Below are positions 18,091 through 28,720 of a stretch of DNA of 64,000 nt, one piece after another (the stretch's first letter is position 1; every line of letters starts with the position of its first letter). Where the stretch lies: the NCBI RefSeq assembly GCF_009904055.1, contig NZ_WYDP01000001.1, positions 124,001 through 188,000 on the forward strand. The letters are read 5' to 3'. The stretch comes from Rubellimicrobium sp. CFH 75288. Its GTDB lineage: Bacteria; Pseudomonadota; Alphaproteobacteria; Rhodobacterales; Rhodobacteraceae. The translations under genes were made by a program, and so were the position numbers. The notes beneath the pieces are model-generated. The model was not told where the DNA came from, searched no databases, and saw only the letters and a list, made by a program, of their open reading frames with translations.

Positions 18091-19218
18091 TTAGTCCTCT
18101 GCCAGAGCCTCGGCCCGGCTCTTGCCGGCAACGTTGTGAGCCAGGGTCGCCGCCATGAAGGGGTCCAGATCGCCGTCGAGGACGCCCTGGGTGTCCGATG
18201 TCTCGTGACCCGTCCGCAGGTCCTTGACCATCTGGTAGGGCTGCAGGACGTAGGAGCGGATCTGGTTGCCCCAACCTGCATCGCCCTTCGCCTCGTGCTG
18301 CGCGGCGATGGCCGCGTTCCGGCGGTCCAGTTCCATCTGGTAGAGGCGGGCCCGCAGGGTCTGCATGGCGATGTCGCGGTTCTGGTGCTGCGACTTGAGC
18401 GAGGAGGTCACGACGATGCCGGTGGGCAGGTGCGTGATCCGCACGGCCGATTCCGTCTTGTTGACGTGCTGTCCGCCCGCGCCGGAGGATCGCATGGTGT
18501 CGATCCGGATGTCCTTGTCGGGGATCTCGATCTCGATGGAGTCGTCCACGACCGGATAGACCCAGACGGCGCAGAAGCTCGTGTGCCGTCTGGCCGAGGA
18601 GTCGAAGGGCGAGATCCGCACCAGGCGATGCACCCCCGCCTCCGTCTTGAGCCAGCCATAGGCGTTGTGCCCGGCGATGCGGTAGGTGGCGGAGCGGATG
18701 CCCGCCTCTTCGCCGGGCGTCTCGGACTGGAGTTCGACCTGATACCCCTTCCGCTCGGCCCACCGGACATACATGCGCGCCAGCATCGCGGCCCAGTCGC
18801 AGCTTTCCGTTCCGCCGGCACCGGCATTGATCTCGAGGTAGCAGTCGTTGGCATCGGCCTCGCCGTCGAGCAGCGCCTCGATCTCCTGCTGGGCAGCCCG
18901 CTCGCGCAAGGCACGCAGGGCCGCCTCGGCCTCCGCCACCACCTCGCTGTCCCCCTCGGCCTCGCCCAGCGCGATCAGCTCCACGTTGTCGTTGAGGTCG
19001 CGCTCAAGCGCCTCGACCGCGGCCAGCTTGTCCGCAAGCACCTGACGATCACGCATCAGCTTCTGCGCGGCCTGGGGATCGTCCCAGAGCGTCGGGTCCT
19101 CGACGCGCGCATTCAGCTCCTCCAGCCGATGGGCGGCCGTCTCGCGATCCATCCGGCGGCTCACGAGGTCCACGGAGCGACGGATGCCTTCCACGATGGT
19201 CTGCGTCTCGGTCCGCAT
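18091..19218 (-). CDS. prfB: Peptide chain release factor 2
   Basis: A 375-residue class I release factor that reads UGA and UAA. It has the RF2 anticodon-mimic SPF (203-205, in [15 protein letters not shown]), and the peptidyl-hydrolysis motif GGQ (248-250, in [11 protein letters not shown]). Unlike E. coli prfB, the reading frame is continuous, with no in-frame UGA near codon 26, so no autoregulatory +1 frameshift is needed. It is downstream of the PBP1A gene in the same orientation, 63 bases away. Confidence 0.95.
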   Translation of the reverse strand: MRTETQTIVEGIRRSVDLVSRRMDRETAAHRLEELNARVEDPTLWDDPQAAQKLMRDRQVLADKLAAVEALERDLNDNVELIALGEAEGDSEVVAEAEAALRALRERAAQQEIEALLDGEADANDCYLEINAGAGGTESCDWAAMLARMYVRWAERKGYQVELQSETPGEEAGIRSATYRIAGHNAYGWLKTEAGVHRLVRISPFDSSARRHTSFCAVWVYPVVDDSIEIEIPDKDIRIDTMRSSGAGGQHVNKTESAVRITHLPTGIVVTSSLKSQHQNRDIAMQTLRARLYQMELDRRNAAIAAQHEAKGDAGWGNQIRSYVLQPYQMVKDLRTGHETSDTQGVLDGDLDPFMAATLAHNVAGKSRAEALAED

Positions 19219-19281
19219 GGACGTTCTCCTGCCGGGGTGCAGGCGGTCTTAGGCGCCCCTGCCGGGACGTTCAAGGCATGC

Positions 19282-21786
19282 TCAGTAGAGCCCGCCGGAC
19301 GACAGCGTGCCGAAGCTTGCATTGGGTCCGACCACGGCGGTTCCCCCCGTCGAGGTGGTGACCTGACGGGCGGCCGCGCGCACCTCGTCCACCAGCGGCA
19401 CGTTCTCGGACACCGCAAAGCCCCCGTCATAGGTGACGCCGAACACCGGCTCCTCGCCCTCGCGGAAGCACTCCCTCACGACGTTCTCGCCCGAGGCGCT
19501 GTCGGGCAACCGCGAGCCCGTGAAACGATCGATGTTGATGAAGCGGCATCCGTCCGGCACCGCAAAGGCCGTCCCGCCGAAGCGCGCCACCGCCTTCTGC
19601 ATGAACTCCTGGAAGACCGGGGCGCAGAGTCCGCCGCCCGAGGCCCCGCCCATCGGCCGCGGCGTGTCGTAGCCGATATAGCAACCCGCCGCGATGGTGG
19701 ACGTATAGCCGACGAACCAGACGTCCTTGGCCTCGTTCGTGGTACCGGTCTTGCCGGCGACCGGCACCGGCAGGTTGATGGCACGGGCCGCGGTGCCCCG
19801 CTGCACCACCCCTTCCATCATCGAGGTGAGCTGATAGGCCGTGACGGCGTTCATGATGCGCCGCCGGTCGCTCACGATCCGCGGCGCCTGCCCCTGCGGC
19901 AGGGCCAGGGTGTCGCAGTCGAGGCATTCCCGCTGGTCGTGGCGGTAGATCGTCACGCCGTAGCGGTCCTGCACCCGGTCCACGAGCGTGGGCTCCACCC
20001 GTTCGCCGCCATTCGCGAACATCGCGTAGGCCGCCACCATGCGGAACAGCGTCGTCTCCTGGCTGCCCAGCGCGTTGGAGAGGAAGGGGCTCATCCGGTC
20101 GTAGACCCCGAACCGCTCGGCATATTGCGCGACCGTCTCCATTCCGATCTCCTGCGCAAGACGGATGGTCATGAGGTTGCGCGACTGCTCGATGCCGGTC
20201 CGGAGGGGGGTCGGCCCGTAGTAGCGGCCCGATGCGTTCTGCGGCACCCAGAGCCCTTGGGGCGTGTTGATCTCGATCGGTGCGTCCACCACGATCGAGG
20301 CGGGCGAGTAGCCTGAATCGAGGGCCGCCGCAAAGACGAACGGCTTGAAGGCGGAGCCGGGCTGCCGCCGGGCCTGCGTGGCGCGATTGAAGACGCTGGC
20401 CTGGTACGAGAAGCCGCCCTGCATGGCGATCACGCGCCCCGTGTTGACATCCATGGCCATGAAGGCGCCCTGGACCTCAGGCACCTGACGCAGCGTCCAG
20501 CGGATGAAGGACCCGTCGGCGTCCGCCGTCATGCGCCGGACCAGCACCACATCGCCGCGCTCGAAATTGTCGCGGAAGCTCCCGCGCATCCACTGGATGT
20601 CCTCGCGGGGGACGACGGGCGGCTCCGGGTGGTTTCCCTCGATTCCGAGGCGGAGCTCCGCCTCCCCGACCTCGAGGACGACCGCAGGATACCAGGTCCC
20701 GTTCAGCGTGATGTCGCGGGGCACCTGCGCGGCTGCCAGGGCCTCGCGCCAGCCGGCTTCGGACCCCAGCACCTCCTCCGGCAGCCGGACACCCGTGCCC
20801 CGCCACCGTCCGAGCCCCCGGTCGAAATTCTCGAGCGCCCGCTGGAGCGCGTGGGCGGCCTCCACCTGCAGTTCGGGGTCCATGGTCGCGCGGATGGAGA
20901 GGCCGCCAGTGAAGAACTCCTCCTCGCCGAAGTTCACGGACAATTGCCGGCGGATCTCGTCGGTGAAGTAGTCCCGGGGCGGCACCGATGCCCGGAACGA
21001 GGGATAGTCGCCCCCCTGCACCGTGCGCAGCGGCGCGGCCCGTTCGGCCTCCAGCGTCGCGCGGTCGATATGGCCGTCCTCGAACAGGCGGCCGAGAACA
21101 TAGTTGCGGCGTGCCACGGCCGCCTCGCGGTCGCGCACGGGATGGAGGTTGCCGGGCCGTTGCGCCAGCGCGGCGAGATAGGCGGCCTCGCCGGCCGACA
21201 GCTCGGTGAGGGGCTTGTTGAAGTAGGTCTGCGCCGCGGCCGTGACGCCGTAGCTGTTCTGCCCCAGGAAGATCTCGTTGAGATAGAGTTCGAGGATGCG
21301 GTCCTTGCTCATGGCCTGCTCGATGCGCACGGCCAGGATGATCTCTTTGACCTTGCGCTCGGCCGTTCGCGAGCCGTCGAGAAGGAAGTTTTTCATCACC
21401 TGCTGGGTGATGGTCGATGCGCCCCGCATCCGCCCGCCCGAGCGCGCCCAGTCCAGCACGGCCGAGGCCATGCCGCGCAGGTCGAATCCCGGATGGCTGT
21501 AGAAGTTCTGGTCCTCTGCCGAGATGAAGGCAAAGCGGACCAGGTCGGGGATGTCCTCCACGGGGGTGAACAGCCGCCGCTCGTGGGCGAACTCGTCGAT
21601 GATCCGGCCTTCGGCGCTGTAGACGCGGCTGATCGTCGGAGGCGAATATTGCGACAGCGCCTCGTAGGAGGGCAGGTCTCGGCCGTACATGGCAAAGACC
21701 GCCCCGAGGGAGACGGCGGCCAAGGCGAGGGAGAGGGTGAGCATCGAGAAGATGCCCCCGAAGAAGGACATGACAAGTCGCAGCAC
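19282..21786 (-). CDS. mrcA: Penicillin-binding protein 1A (class A PBP, bifunctional)
   Basis: An 834-residue inner-membrane protein that polymerises and cross-links peptidoglycan. An N-terminal signal anchor (about 8-33) is followed by a GT51 glycosyltransferase domain with EDQNFYSHPGFD (catalytic Glu), GASTITQQ and RKVKEI. An OB-like linker leads to the transpeptidase with SAFK (nucleophile Ser, in RQPGSAFKPF), SRN and KTGTT. The start shown is a GTG preceded by GGGGGA; the ATG five codons later is an alternative. Genomic company with the amidase AmiC-like gene and prfB is common in Rhodobacterales, but here a methyltransferase gene of opposite strand separates it from the amidase. Confidence 0.93.
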   Translation of the reverse strand: MLRLVMSFFGGIFSMLTLSLALAAVSLGAVFAMYGRDLPSYEALSQYSPPTISRVYSAEGRIIDEFAHERRLFTPVEDIPDLVRFAFISAEDQNFYSHPGFDLRGMASAVLDWARSGGRMRGASTITQQVMKNFLLDGSRTAERKVKEIILAVRIEQAMSKDRILELYLNEIFLGQNSYGVTAAAQTYFNKPLTELSAGEAAYLAALAQRPGNLHPVRDREAAVARRNYVLGRLFEDGHIDRATLEAERAAPLRTVQGGDYPSFRASVPPRDYFTDEIRRQLSVNFGEEEFFTGGLSIRATMDPELQVEAAHALQRALENFDRGLGRWRGTGVRLPEEVLGSEAGWREALAAAQVPRDITLNGTWYPAVVLEVGEAELRLGIEGNHPEPPVVPREDIQWMRGSFRDNFERGDVVLVRRMTADADGSFIRWTLRQVPEVQGAFMAMDVNTGRVIAMQGGFSYQASVFNRATQARRQPGSAFKPFVFAAALDSGYSPASIVVDAPIEINTPQGLWVPQNASGRYYGPTPLRTGIEQSRNLMTIRLAQEIGMETVAQYAERFGVYDRMSPFLSNALGSQETTLFRMVAAYAMFANGGERVEPTLVDRVQDRYGVTIYRHDQRECLDCDTLALPQGQAPRIVSDRRRIMNAVTAYQLTSMMEGVVQRGTAARAINLPVPVAGKTGTTNEAKDVWFVGYTSTIAAGCYIGYDTPRPMGGASGGGLCAPVFQEFMQKAVARFGGTAFAVPDGCRFINIDRFTGSRLPDSASGENVVRECFREGEEPVFGVTYDGGFAVSENVPLVDEVRAAARQVTTSTGGTAVVGPNASFGTLSSGGLY

Positions 21787-21936
21787 CGAACCCGTCCCCC
21801 GGATCGTGGATGCTCCCAGCCTTATCCGCCCGGCGGGGCCGGGTCAAAACACCTGCATGCGGATTCGGCGCAAAGGCGCGCGGCAGCTTTGCTGCGGCTG
21901 GACGCAGGGGCCGACAAGTGGTTGAAACAGGGGCAG

Positions 21937-22545
21937 ATGGACCCGGATGACGTCATCGCCGCCTATGATCGCAACGGACGCGTCTGGGCGGCCTCTCGCG
22001 ACCGGCGTCTGACGGAGCGACCGTGGCTTGATCGTGCTCTCGCCCTTGCTCCCCGCGAAGCCGGGAAACGCCGGGTGCTCGATCTGGGGTGCGGCGCCGG
22101 GCGGCCGCTGGCGGAGTATCTGGTGGATCGGGGTTGCCTGGTGACGGGCGTGGACGCCTCGCGTCCGATGATCGAGCTGTTCGCCCGCGTGGTACCGGCG
22201 GCGACGGCGCTTCATGCCGACATGCGCGGCCTGCGGTTGAATGCCGTGTTCGACCTGATCCTTGTCTGGGACAGCCTCTTCCATCTGACCCCCGATCATC
22301 AGCGCGGAATGGTTCCCGTGCTGACGGCGCATGCGGCACCCCGGGCTGTCCTGCTCATGACGACGGGGCCTTGCGAGGGCACCGCGACGGGCCGGATCGG
22401 CGATTCGGACGTGTATCATGCCAGCCTCGACCCGGACGAATACCGGACCCTCCTCGAGGAAGCCGGGTGGGAGATTCTCGGTTTCTGGCCGGAGGAGGAG
22501 GCGTGCGGCGGACGGTCCATCTGGATGGCGCGGCGGCGCGGCTGA
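21937..22545 (+). CDS. Class I SAM-dependent methyltransferase
   Basis: A 202-residue protein with the Rossmann methyltransferase motif I VLDLGCGAGRPLAEYL (about 47-62), motif II GVDASRPMIELF and the motif IV region FDLILVWDSLFHL. The ATG is preceded by CAGGGGCAG and gives a family-sized protein that begins MDPDDVIAAYDRNGRVWAASR. It is encoded alone on the plus strand, divergent from mrcA and convergent, 13 bases away, with the amidase. No partner gene indicates the substrate, which could be a small molecule, tRNA or lipid. Confidence 0.82.
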   Translation: MDPDDVIAAYDRNGRVWAASRDRRLTERPWLDRALALAPREAGKRRVLDLGCGAGRPLAEYLVDRGCLVTGVDASRPMIELFARVVPAATALHADMRGLRLNAVFDLILVWDSLFHLTPDHQRGMVPVLTAHAAPRAVLLMTTGPCEGTATGRIGDSDVYHASLDPDEYRTLLEEAGWEILGFWPEEEACGGRSIWMARRRG

Positions 22546-22558
22546 TCGGATCGTCCAG

Positions 22559-23800
22559 TCAGCGACGGCGCAGCGGTCGCAGCGCATCCTCGTCCTGCCG
22601 CCACAGCACGATGCCGGCGAGGATTCCGGCCACAAGGGACGCCCGACCTTCGGGGGTGGCCAGGCGCGCGCGATCCCCCGCATCCGACAGGAAACCCGTC
22701 TCGACCAGGACCGAGGGAAAATCGGCTGCATTCAGGACCGCGAGCGGCGCCTGCCGACGGGGACGGGAATTCACGACGGCCCCCGCCTCGCTCAGCCCGC
22801 GGGCGATGGCATCCCCCAACGCTTCGCTGCGTGGCCCGGAATCCTGCCGGGCCAGATCCAGCAGGGCCTGTGCCACGGCGTCGCCCTGTCCGGTCAGGTC
22901 GAGACCTGCGATTAGATCGTCTCCGCCGTGCCGCTCGACCAGCCGGGCCGACGCGCGGTCCGCGGCCTCGCGGCTCAGCGTGTAGACCGAGGCTCCCCGG
23001 GCCTGATCCTCCTCCAGCGCATCGGCGTGAAGCGAGATCAGCAGATCGGCCCCGGCCGCGCGGGCAATGGTCATCCGTTCCTGCAAGGGAACGAACACGT
23101 CCTCGCGCCGTGTCAGTACCGCGACCATCCCCGCACGGCTGACCGCATCGGCCAGTTCGATTCCCAAGGCCAGCATCAGATGGGATTCGCGCAGACCGCC
23201 CCGCTCGGCCCCCGGATCGATGCCGCCATGTCCGGGATCAATGACCACGACGAACCGCCCATCGTCCGCCGGAGTGACCGGCGGGGGCGGGGGCGCATCG
23301 GGCACTGCAAGCTCCAGCTCCCAGTCGGGTCCGGGCGGAGGCCCGGCCTCGGCCGCAAAGGTCGCGGCGTCCTGCGGCGCGAGCCGCAGCACGAGTCGCG
23401 CCCGGCCCGTCTGCGGGTCCACCTGCATCCCTGCCTCCCGGACGCCGAGCGGCCCGTCCAGGACGACCACCATCCGCGACCAGCCCGGCCGGATCGAGCC
23501 GAAGCGCACATCCGTCGCCAGACCGCGCCGGAGGAACGCCGCCGGGTCCACAGCACGGAAATCGGCCTCGCGGAAGTCGAGGACCAGCCTCGGCGGAGCA
23601 TCGAGTGTAAAGGCGCGCCAAGGAACGGCCTGGCTCAGCGACAGATCCACCGCCAGCTCGCGACCCTCGTCCGCCACGCGGCTTCCGGCCGGCTCCACGC
23701 GCGCAAGCCCCGCCAGAGCCTGAGCGGCAGCCGCACCCGGCAGGATCAGCGCCACGACGGCCGCGACCATCCACCCCGCCAAGACGACCCGTGCGATCAT
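22559..23800 (-). CDS. N-acetylmuramoyl-L-alanine amidase (AmiC-like, AMIN + amidase_3)
   Basis: A 413-residue periplasmic zinc amidase that splits the glycan-peptide bond of peptidoglycan, typically in cell separation. It has a signal peptide (1-26), an AMIN domain (about 35-145), a proline-rich linker (168-176) and an amidase_3 domain with zinc ligands His191 (DPGHGG), Glu205 (LRESHL) and His258 (SLHAD), and the catalytic Glu in VLVETGFLSD. The ATG at 23800 has a GGGGGCAGG-like ribosome site; longer in-frame starts add only non-conserved sequence. Confidence 0.92.
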   Translation of the reverse strand: MIARVVLAGWMVAAVVALILPGAAAAQALAGLARVEPAGSRVADEGRELAVDLSLSQAVPWRAFTLDAPPRLVLDFREADFRAVDPAAFLRRGLATDVRFGSIRPGWSRMVVVLDGPLGVREAGMQVDPQTGRARLVLRLAPQDAATFAAEAGPPPGPDWELELAVPDAPPPPPVTPADDGRFVVVIDPGHGGIDPGAERGGLRESHLMLALGIELADAVSRAGMVAVLTRREDVFVPLQERMTIARAAGADLLISLHADALEEDQARGASVYTLSREAADRASARLVERHGGDDLIAGLDLTGQGDAVAQALLDLARQDSGPRSEALGDAIARGLSEAGAVVNSRPRRQAPLAVLNAADFPSVLVETGFLSDAGDRARLATPEGRASLVAGILAGIVLWRQDEDALRPLRRR

Positions 23801-23960
23801 GCCTGCCCCCTGCCCTCGCGACCGGTGCTGCCGCTGCTCGGGCCGGACGTCAATGCCCGCGCTCTGGGACGAACCCGTCACGCCTGCGTGAGACGGGATT
23901 TCGTGTTTGCACCGATGCGGCTTTCCGGTCCACATCGCGCCCAATCCCGGAGGATCTGCC

Positions 23961-24719
23961 ATGGCTCGATCGACCCTTGCCGCCCTTTGTCTCGCCACGC
24001 TGGCGGCCGCGCCGTCCGCCGGAGCCCTTGACCTGACCGCCATGACGGCCGCCGAGCGCGAGGCGTTCCGGGCCGAGGTCCGTGCCTACCTTCTGGAGAA
24101 TCCGGAGGTGCTGATGGAGGCCATCGGCGTTCTGGAGGCGCGGGAGCAGGAGGCTCAGGCCGCTGCCGACGCCGCCCTGGTCGCAGCCAACCGGGACGCA
24201 GCCGAGGGCGACGGCCACGCCTGGGTCGGTGGCAACCCGGACGGCGACGTGACCCTGGTCGAGTTCTTCGACTATCGCTGCGGCTATTGCCGCCGTGCCT
24301 TCGAGGATGTCGAGGGTCTGGTCGCGGGCGATGGCAACATCCGCTTCGTGCTTCGCGAACTGCCCATCCTCGGCGAGCAGAGCCTCCTCGCGGCGCGCTT
24401 CGCCCTGACCGTGAGAGAGCTTCATGGGGATGAGGCCTACAAGGATGCGCACGACGCGCTCATGGCGCTGCGAACGGACGTGACGTCCGAAACGCTGTCG
24501 CGTCTGGCCGAGGGTCTGGGCCTAGAGCCGGCGCCGATCCTCGCCGCCATGGACTCGCCCGCAGTGACCGAAACCATCGAGTCGAACCGCCTCCTCGCCC
24601 AGCGTCTGCGCATCTCGGGCACGCCGACCTTCCTCATCGGCGGACGGATCGTCCGGGGCTATGTGCCCGCCAGCGTCATGGAGGGGATCGTCGCGGATGC
24701 GCGGGCAGAGGAAGGCTGA
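23961..24719 (+). CDS. DsbA-family thiol:disulfide oxidoreductase (ScsC/Com1-like)
   Basis: A 252-residue exported protein: signal peptide about 1-21, then a charged alpha-helical region (25-85) of the kind that oligomerises ScsC and Com1-like proteins, then a thioredoxin fold with the active site CGYC (Cys107, Cys110) in FFDYRCGYCRRAF and the cis-proline loop SGTPTFLIGG. It would oxidise or isomerise disulfides in the periplasm. GGAGG lies about eight bases before the ATG. It stands alone on the plus strand between the amidase and ispG, with seven bases to the convergent ispG stop. Confidence 0.9.
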   Translation: MARSTLAALCLATLAAAPSAGALDLTAMTAAEREAFRAEVRAYLLENPEVLMEAIGVLEAREQEAQAAADAALVAANRDAAEGDGHAWVGGNPDGDVTLVEFFDYRCGYCRRAFEDVEGLVAGDGNIRFVLRELPILGEQSLLAARFALTVRELHGDEAYKDAHDALMALRTDVTSETLSRLAEGLGLEPAPILAAMDSPAVTETIESNRLLAQRLRISGTPTFLIGGRIVRGYVPASVMEGIVADARAEEG

Positions 24720-24725
24720 GGCGGA

Positions 24726-25853
24726 TCATTCGGCCGCCGGGGCAAGACCGCGCGCCTCGATTTCGGCGGCGCGCCGTTCGACGAGTTCGACGATGTGATC
24801 CACCATGGCGTCGTTGTCCATCCGGTGGCTCTGACGCCCGGCCACATAGACCATGCCATGCCCGGCGCCTCCCCCGGTGAACCCGAGATCGGTCATCAGG
24901 GCCTCGCCCGGCCCGTTGACCACGCAGCCGATGATCGAGAGACTGATCGGCGTCCGGATATGCGCCAGACGCTCCTCCAGCCGCTCCACCGTCCTGATGA
25001 CATCGAAGCCCTGCCGTGCACAGGAGGGGCAGGAGATGATCTGAACCCCGCGCGTACGAAGACCGAGCGACTTGAGGATCTCGAAGCCCACCCGGACCTC
25101 CTCGACGGGGTCGGCCGAGAGCGACACGCGGATCGTGTCGCCGATCCCCATCCACAGCAGGAAGCCCAGACCGACCGCGCTCTTGACGGTCCCGGTCCGC
25201 AACCCGCCCGCTTCCGTGATCCCCAGATGCAGCGGCGCGTCCGTCACCTCCGCCAGCTGCTGATAGGCCGCGGCGGCCAGAAACACGTCGGACGCCTTCA
25301 CGCTGATCTTGAACTCGTGGAAGTCGAGGTCCTGCAGATGCTTGATGTGGTCCAGCGCCGACTGGACCATGGCCTCCGGGCAGGGCTCGCCATACCGTTC
25401 GAGCAGATGCCGCTCGAGGCTGCCCGCATTGACCCCGATGCGCATGGCGCAGCCGTGATCCCGAGCGGCTCGGACCACCTCGCGCACGCGGTCGGGACTG
25501 CCGATGTTGCCGGGGTTGATCCGCAGGCAGGCCGCCCCGGCCTCCGCAGCCTCGATGGCGCGGCGATAGTGGAAATGGATGTCCGCCACGATGGGCACCG
25601 GACTTTCCCGCACGATGGTGCGCAGCGCGCGCGTGCTGTCCTCGTCCGGTGTGGAGACACGGACGATGTCGGCCCCCGCCTCGGCCGCCGCGGCCACCTG
25701 GGCGACCGTTGCGGCGATGTCGGTCGTCAGCGTGTTCGTCATGGTCTGGACGCTGATCGGCGCATCGCCGCCGACCGGGACCCGGCCCACCATGATCCGG
25801 CGGCTCGGCCGCCGCTCGATGTTGCGCCACGGGCGGATCGGATTGATCGACAT
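24726..25853 (-). CDS. ispG: 4-hydroxy-3-methylbut-2-enyl diphosphate synthase
   Basis: A 375-residue GcpE/IspG enzyme of the non-mevalonate isoprenoid pathway, converting MEcPP to HMBPP. The N-terminal TIM barrel begins with [20 protein letters not shown]; the 4Fe-4S ligands are Cys275 and Cys278 (ISCPSCAR) and Cys310 ([12 protein letters not shown]), with Glu317 as the expected fourth ligand. It is downstream of the rodZ-like gene in the same orientation (80-base gap), the same order as rodZ-ispG in E. coli. Confidence 0.96.
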   Translation of the reverse strand: MSINPIRPWRNIERRPSRRIMVGRVPVGGDAPISVQTMTNTLTTDIAATVAQVAAAAEAGADIVRVSTPDEDSTRALRTIVRESPVPIVADIHFHYRRAIEAAEAGAACLRINPGNIGSPDRVREVVRAARDHGCAMRIGVNAGSLERHLLERYGEPCPEAMVQSALDHIKHLQDLDFHEFKISVKASDVFLAAAAYQQLAEVTDAPLHLGITEAGGLRTGTVKSAVGLGFLLWMGIGDTIRVSLSADPVEEVRVGFEILKSLGLRTRGVQIISCPSCARQGFDVIRTVERLEERLAHIRTPISLSIIGCVVNGPGEALMTDLGFTGGGAGHGMVYVAGRQSHRMDNDAMVDHIVELVERRAAEIEARGLAPAAE

Positions 25854-25933
25854 GCCAGGCTCCGCAGGAGGTCGGGGTCCGGGGCAGACCTAGGCCCGCT
25901 GCCGGCCAGGGGCAACAGGCGCGGCGTCGCGCC

Positions 25934-27316
25934 TCACTCCAGGGACGTTCCCTCGGCCGTCGTCAGCGGAGACTGGCCTGCGGCCTGCGCGGCCGACGCG
26001 ACAGCGACATAATCGGCGAGGATCTGGCTGCGGGCCGGGTCGGCAGGCTGGTAGTTCGCCATGATCGCCTCGGCCGAGAGCGGCACGTTGTTCGAGACCG
26101 CGCCGTCGGGGCCGACCGGCCCGTAGGGCACCCCGCCGAGGGCCATGAACACCGCCCCCGACTCGCCGATCCGCAGCGTCGGGGGTTCGGCAAAGGCGGG
26201 AACATCGTAGGTCTGGCCCGGCTGGAGGATGCCCTCGAACAGCACGGCGCCGTCCGGGCTGCGCACCCGCACCCAGGCTTCGCGGATCGCGACCAGCTGA
26301 ACGGGCGGAGGCGCATCGGCCGTGACCTGCACCACTGCCGACGGCTCGCCCGTCCCGTCCAGGTTGAGCGCCTGAGCCAGGGCATCCTCGACCCCCTGCA
26401 CGGTGGCCGTGTCGGCAGCGGCCGCGGCCAGCGCACCATCCACGGGCAGATCCTCGTCGGCGGCTGCCGCCTGTTGGGCAAGCAGCGTGGCGCCGTCCGG
26501 CCTTGCTCCGCCCGCCAGCGCCGGAGCGCGCGGCGCCAAGGGTCCGGTCCGGCCCGGATCGAGCGCCACGATGGGACCGTCGCGCGGAACAAGCACCGGC
26601 ACCTCCAAGGCCTCGGGGCGATACAGGCGATCGAGGGCCTCGGTGGAGGGTGCCGCCAGAAGCGCGGCCACGGCCTCCTCGCCCTCGCCCCGGGGGCGGA
26701 CGCCGCCGGCCAAGGGGTCGATCTCTGCCACGACGGTAGGGGGCTGCTCCACCGGGGCGAACGTCACCTTCTGGACTTCGCGCAGCACGAGCCATCCGCC
26801 ATAGCCGAGGCCCGCCAGAAGGGCTGCCAGCACGAGAACCGAGCCGACCGCCCGCGGCTCCACATTCGAGAAGATCCCCGGCTCCGGCGGAAGAAAGGCC
26901 GCCGGTCGCCCGGCGAAGATGTCCTTGCCCAGACCGTGGGCAGGTCCCCGCTCCTCGCGCGGCCGCAGGCCCGAAGCGCCGGGAGACATCCCGTGGGCGG
27001 TCGAGAAGCCGGATTCGCGGCAGAACGTCTCGAAGGCCCAGTCGGGGTCCATGTTGAGATACCGCGCATAGGAGCGCACGTAGCCCGCGATGAAACCCGG
27101 CGTGTCGAAGGCGGTCGGATCGGCATTCTCGATCGCCGCGATATAGGCGGCCTTGATCTTGAGCTCTCGCTGCACGTCGATGAGCGACTTGCCCATCGTC
27201 GCCCGCTCGCCGCGCATCAGATCGCCCAGCCGCAGTTCGTAGGCGTCGAACCCGCCGGGTTCCCCCGCCTCGTCCTCGGCAATGGGCCTGGTGCGAAGAT
27301 AGCCTCGCCCGATCAT
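25934..27316 (-). CDS. RodZ-like helix-turn-helix membrane protein
   Basis: A 460-residue protein with a cytoplasmic HTH_25 domain (about 26-95; GERATMGKSLIDVQRELKIK region), one transmembrane helix (about 156-178, AVGSVLVLAALLAGLGYGGW) and a long proline/alanine-rich periplasmic part that ends in a DUF4115-like beta domain (around 355-430, REAWVRVRSPDGAVLFEG). RodZ links MreB to the elongasome and maintains rod shape. The position next to ispG supports the call. The periplasmic linker is longer than in E. coli RodZ (337 residues in all) and of low complexity. Confidence 0.82.
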   Translation of the reverse strand: MIGRGYLRTRPIAEDEAGEPGGFDAYELRLGDLMRGERATMGKSLIDVQRELKIKAAYIAAIENADPTAFDTPGFIAGYVRSYARYLNMDPDWAFETFCRESGFSTAHGMSPGASGLRPREERGPAHGLGKDIFAGRPAAFLPPEPGIFSNVEPRAVGSVLVLAALLAGLGYGGWLVLREVQKVTFAPVEQPPTVVAEIDPLAGGVRPRGEGEEAVAALLAAPSTEALDRLYRPEALEVPVLVPRDGPIVALDPGRTGPLAPRAPALAGGARPDGATLLAQQAAAADEDLPVDGALAAAAADTATVQGVEDALAQALNLDGTGEPSAVVQVTADAPPPVQLVAIREAWVRVRSPDGAVLFEGILQPGQTYDVPAFAEPPTLRIGESGAVFMALGGVPYGPVGPDGAVSNNVPLSAEAIMANYQPADPARSQILADYVAVASAAQAAGQSPLTTAEGTSLE

Positions 27317-27433
27317 CCGGTACGCCCCATGTCCTGTCCCGCCCCTCCGGAACTCGGCGATTCGCTACACCGCCGGTCCCTTTGTGGCAACCGTAACACG
27401 GTCGTGACTTCAACGCACCAGAGGCGGAAAGGT

Positions 27434-28657
27434 TCAACCCGCCATTTCGGCGCGATTCAGCGCACAATGGGACCAGAGCGCATCCAGCGCGCGCACCAGC
27501 GCATCCATCTCGCGCGGTCCGTGAACCGGCGACGGCGTGAAGCGGAGCCTCTCCGTTCCGCGCGGGACGGTGGGGAAGTTGATCGGCTGGACATAGATGC
27601 CGTGGCGCTCGAGCAGCATGTCCGAGATCAGCTTGGTATGGACCGGATCGCCCACGATCAGCGGCACGATGTGGCTGCCGTGATCGATGATGGGCAGCCC
27701 GAGCCCCTTGAGCCGCGTCTTGAGGATGCGCGCCTGCGTCTGATGGCGCTCGCGCAGGGCGCTGTCCGTCTTGAGATGCGCGACCGAGGCGGCTGCCCCG
27801 GCCGCCGCCACGGGCGGAAGCGAGGTGGTGAAGATGAAGCCCGGCGCATAGGACCGGATGGCATCCACCATCCGGGCATTCGCGGCGATGTAGCCCCCCA
27901 CGACACCGAACGCCTTGCCGAGCGTGCCATTCACGATGTCGATCCGGTCGAGGAGACCGTCGCGCTCGGCAACGCCGCCGCCGCGCGGCCCGTACATGCC
28001 GACCGCATGGACCTCGTCCAGATAGGTCAGCGCACCGAACTCCCGCGCCAGATCGCACACGGCCGCGATGGGGCCGAAGTCGCCGTCCATCGAATAGACG
28101 GATTCGAAGGCGATCAGCTTGGGCGCCGCCGGGTCGTCCGCCTCCAGCAGCTGGCGCAGATGCCCCACGTCGTTGTGCCGCCAGATCCGCTTGGGACCGC
28201 CACCCCGGCGGATGCCCTCGATCATGGACGCATGGTTCAGCTCGTCCGAATAGATGATGAGGCCCGGAAACAGCCGCTGGAGCGTGGACAGCGTCGCGTC
28301 GTTGGCGATGTAGGCCGAGGTGAAGAGAAGCGCCGCCTCCTTTCGGTGCAGGTCGGCCAGCTCGGCTTCCAGCCGCTTGTGGTAGATCGTCGTGCCCGAG
28401 ATGTTGCGCGTGCCGCCCGAGCCCGCCCCGACGGCGTCGAGCGCCTCGTGCATGGCGGAGAGGACCGCAGGATGCTGGCCCATCCCCAGATAGTCGTTCC
28501 CGCACCAGACGGTGATCGGCTGCGTCGTCCCGTCGGCGCGGTGCCAGGTCGCATGCGGAAAATGTCCCCGGTCCCGGGCGATGTCGATGAAGGTCCGGTA
28601 CCGGCCTTCCTGGTGGAGCTTGGCGAGGGCAGCGTCGATGTGCGCGTCGTAATCCAC
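27434..28657 (-). CDS. hemA: 5-aminolevulinate synthase
   Basis: A 407-residue PLP enzyme that condenses glycine and succinyl-CoA to 5-aminolevulinate (the C4 route of alphaproteobacteria). It begins at GTG with the typical (M)[22 protein letters not shown], preceded by AAGGAA. Conserved are [39 protein letters not shown] and the PLP lysine Lys248 in NGTLGKAFG. The length equals that of Rhodobacter HemA. A possible FnrL site lies about 65-77 bases upstream. No other tetrapyrrole gene is seen in the window. Confidence 0.95.
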   Translation of the reverse strand: MDYDAHIDAALAKLHQEGRYRTFIDIARDRGHFPHATWHRADGTTQPITVWCGNDYLGMGQHPAVLSAMHEALDAVGAGSGGTRNISGTTIYHKRLEAELADLHRKEAALLFTSAYIANDATLSTLQRLFPGLIIYSDELNHASMIEGIRRGGGPKRIWRHNDVGHLRQLLEADDPAAPKLIAFESVYSMDGDFGPIAAVCDLAREFGALTYLDEVHAVGMYGPRGGGVAERDGLLDRIDIVNGTLGKAFGVVGGYIAANARMVDAIRSYAPGFIFTTSLPPVAAAGAAASVAHLKTDSALRERHQTQARILKTRLKGLGLPIIDHGSHIVPLIVGDPVHTKLISDMLLERHGIYVQPINFPTVPRGTERLRFTPSPVHGPREMDALVRALDALWSHCALNRAEMAG

Positions 28658-28720
28658 AGGCGTTCCTTCCCTCGGGGCGTCTTTCGTCACACAGCTAGCC
28701 GCCCGAAGGCCGGCATCGCC

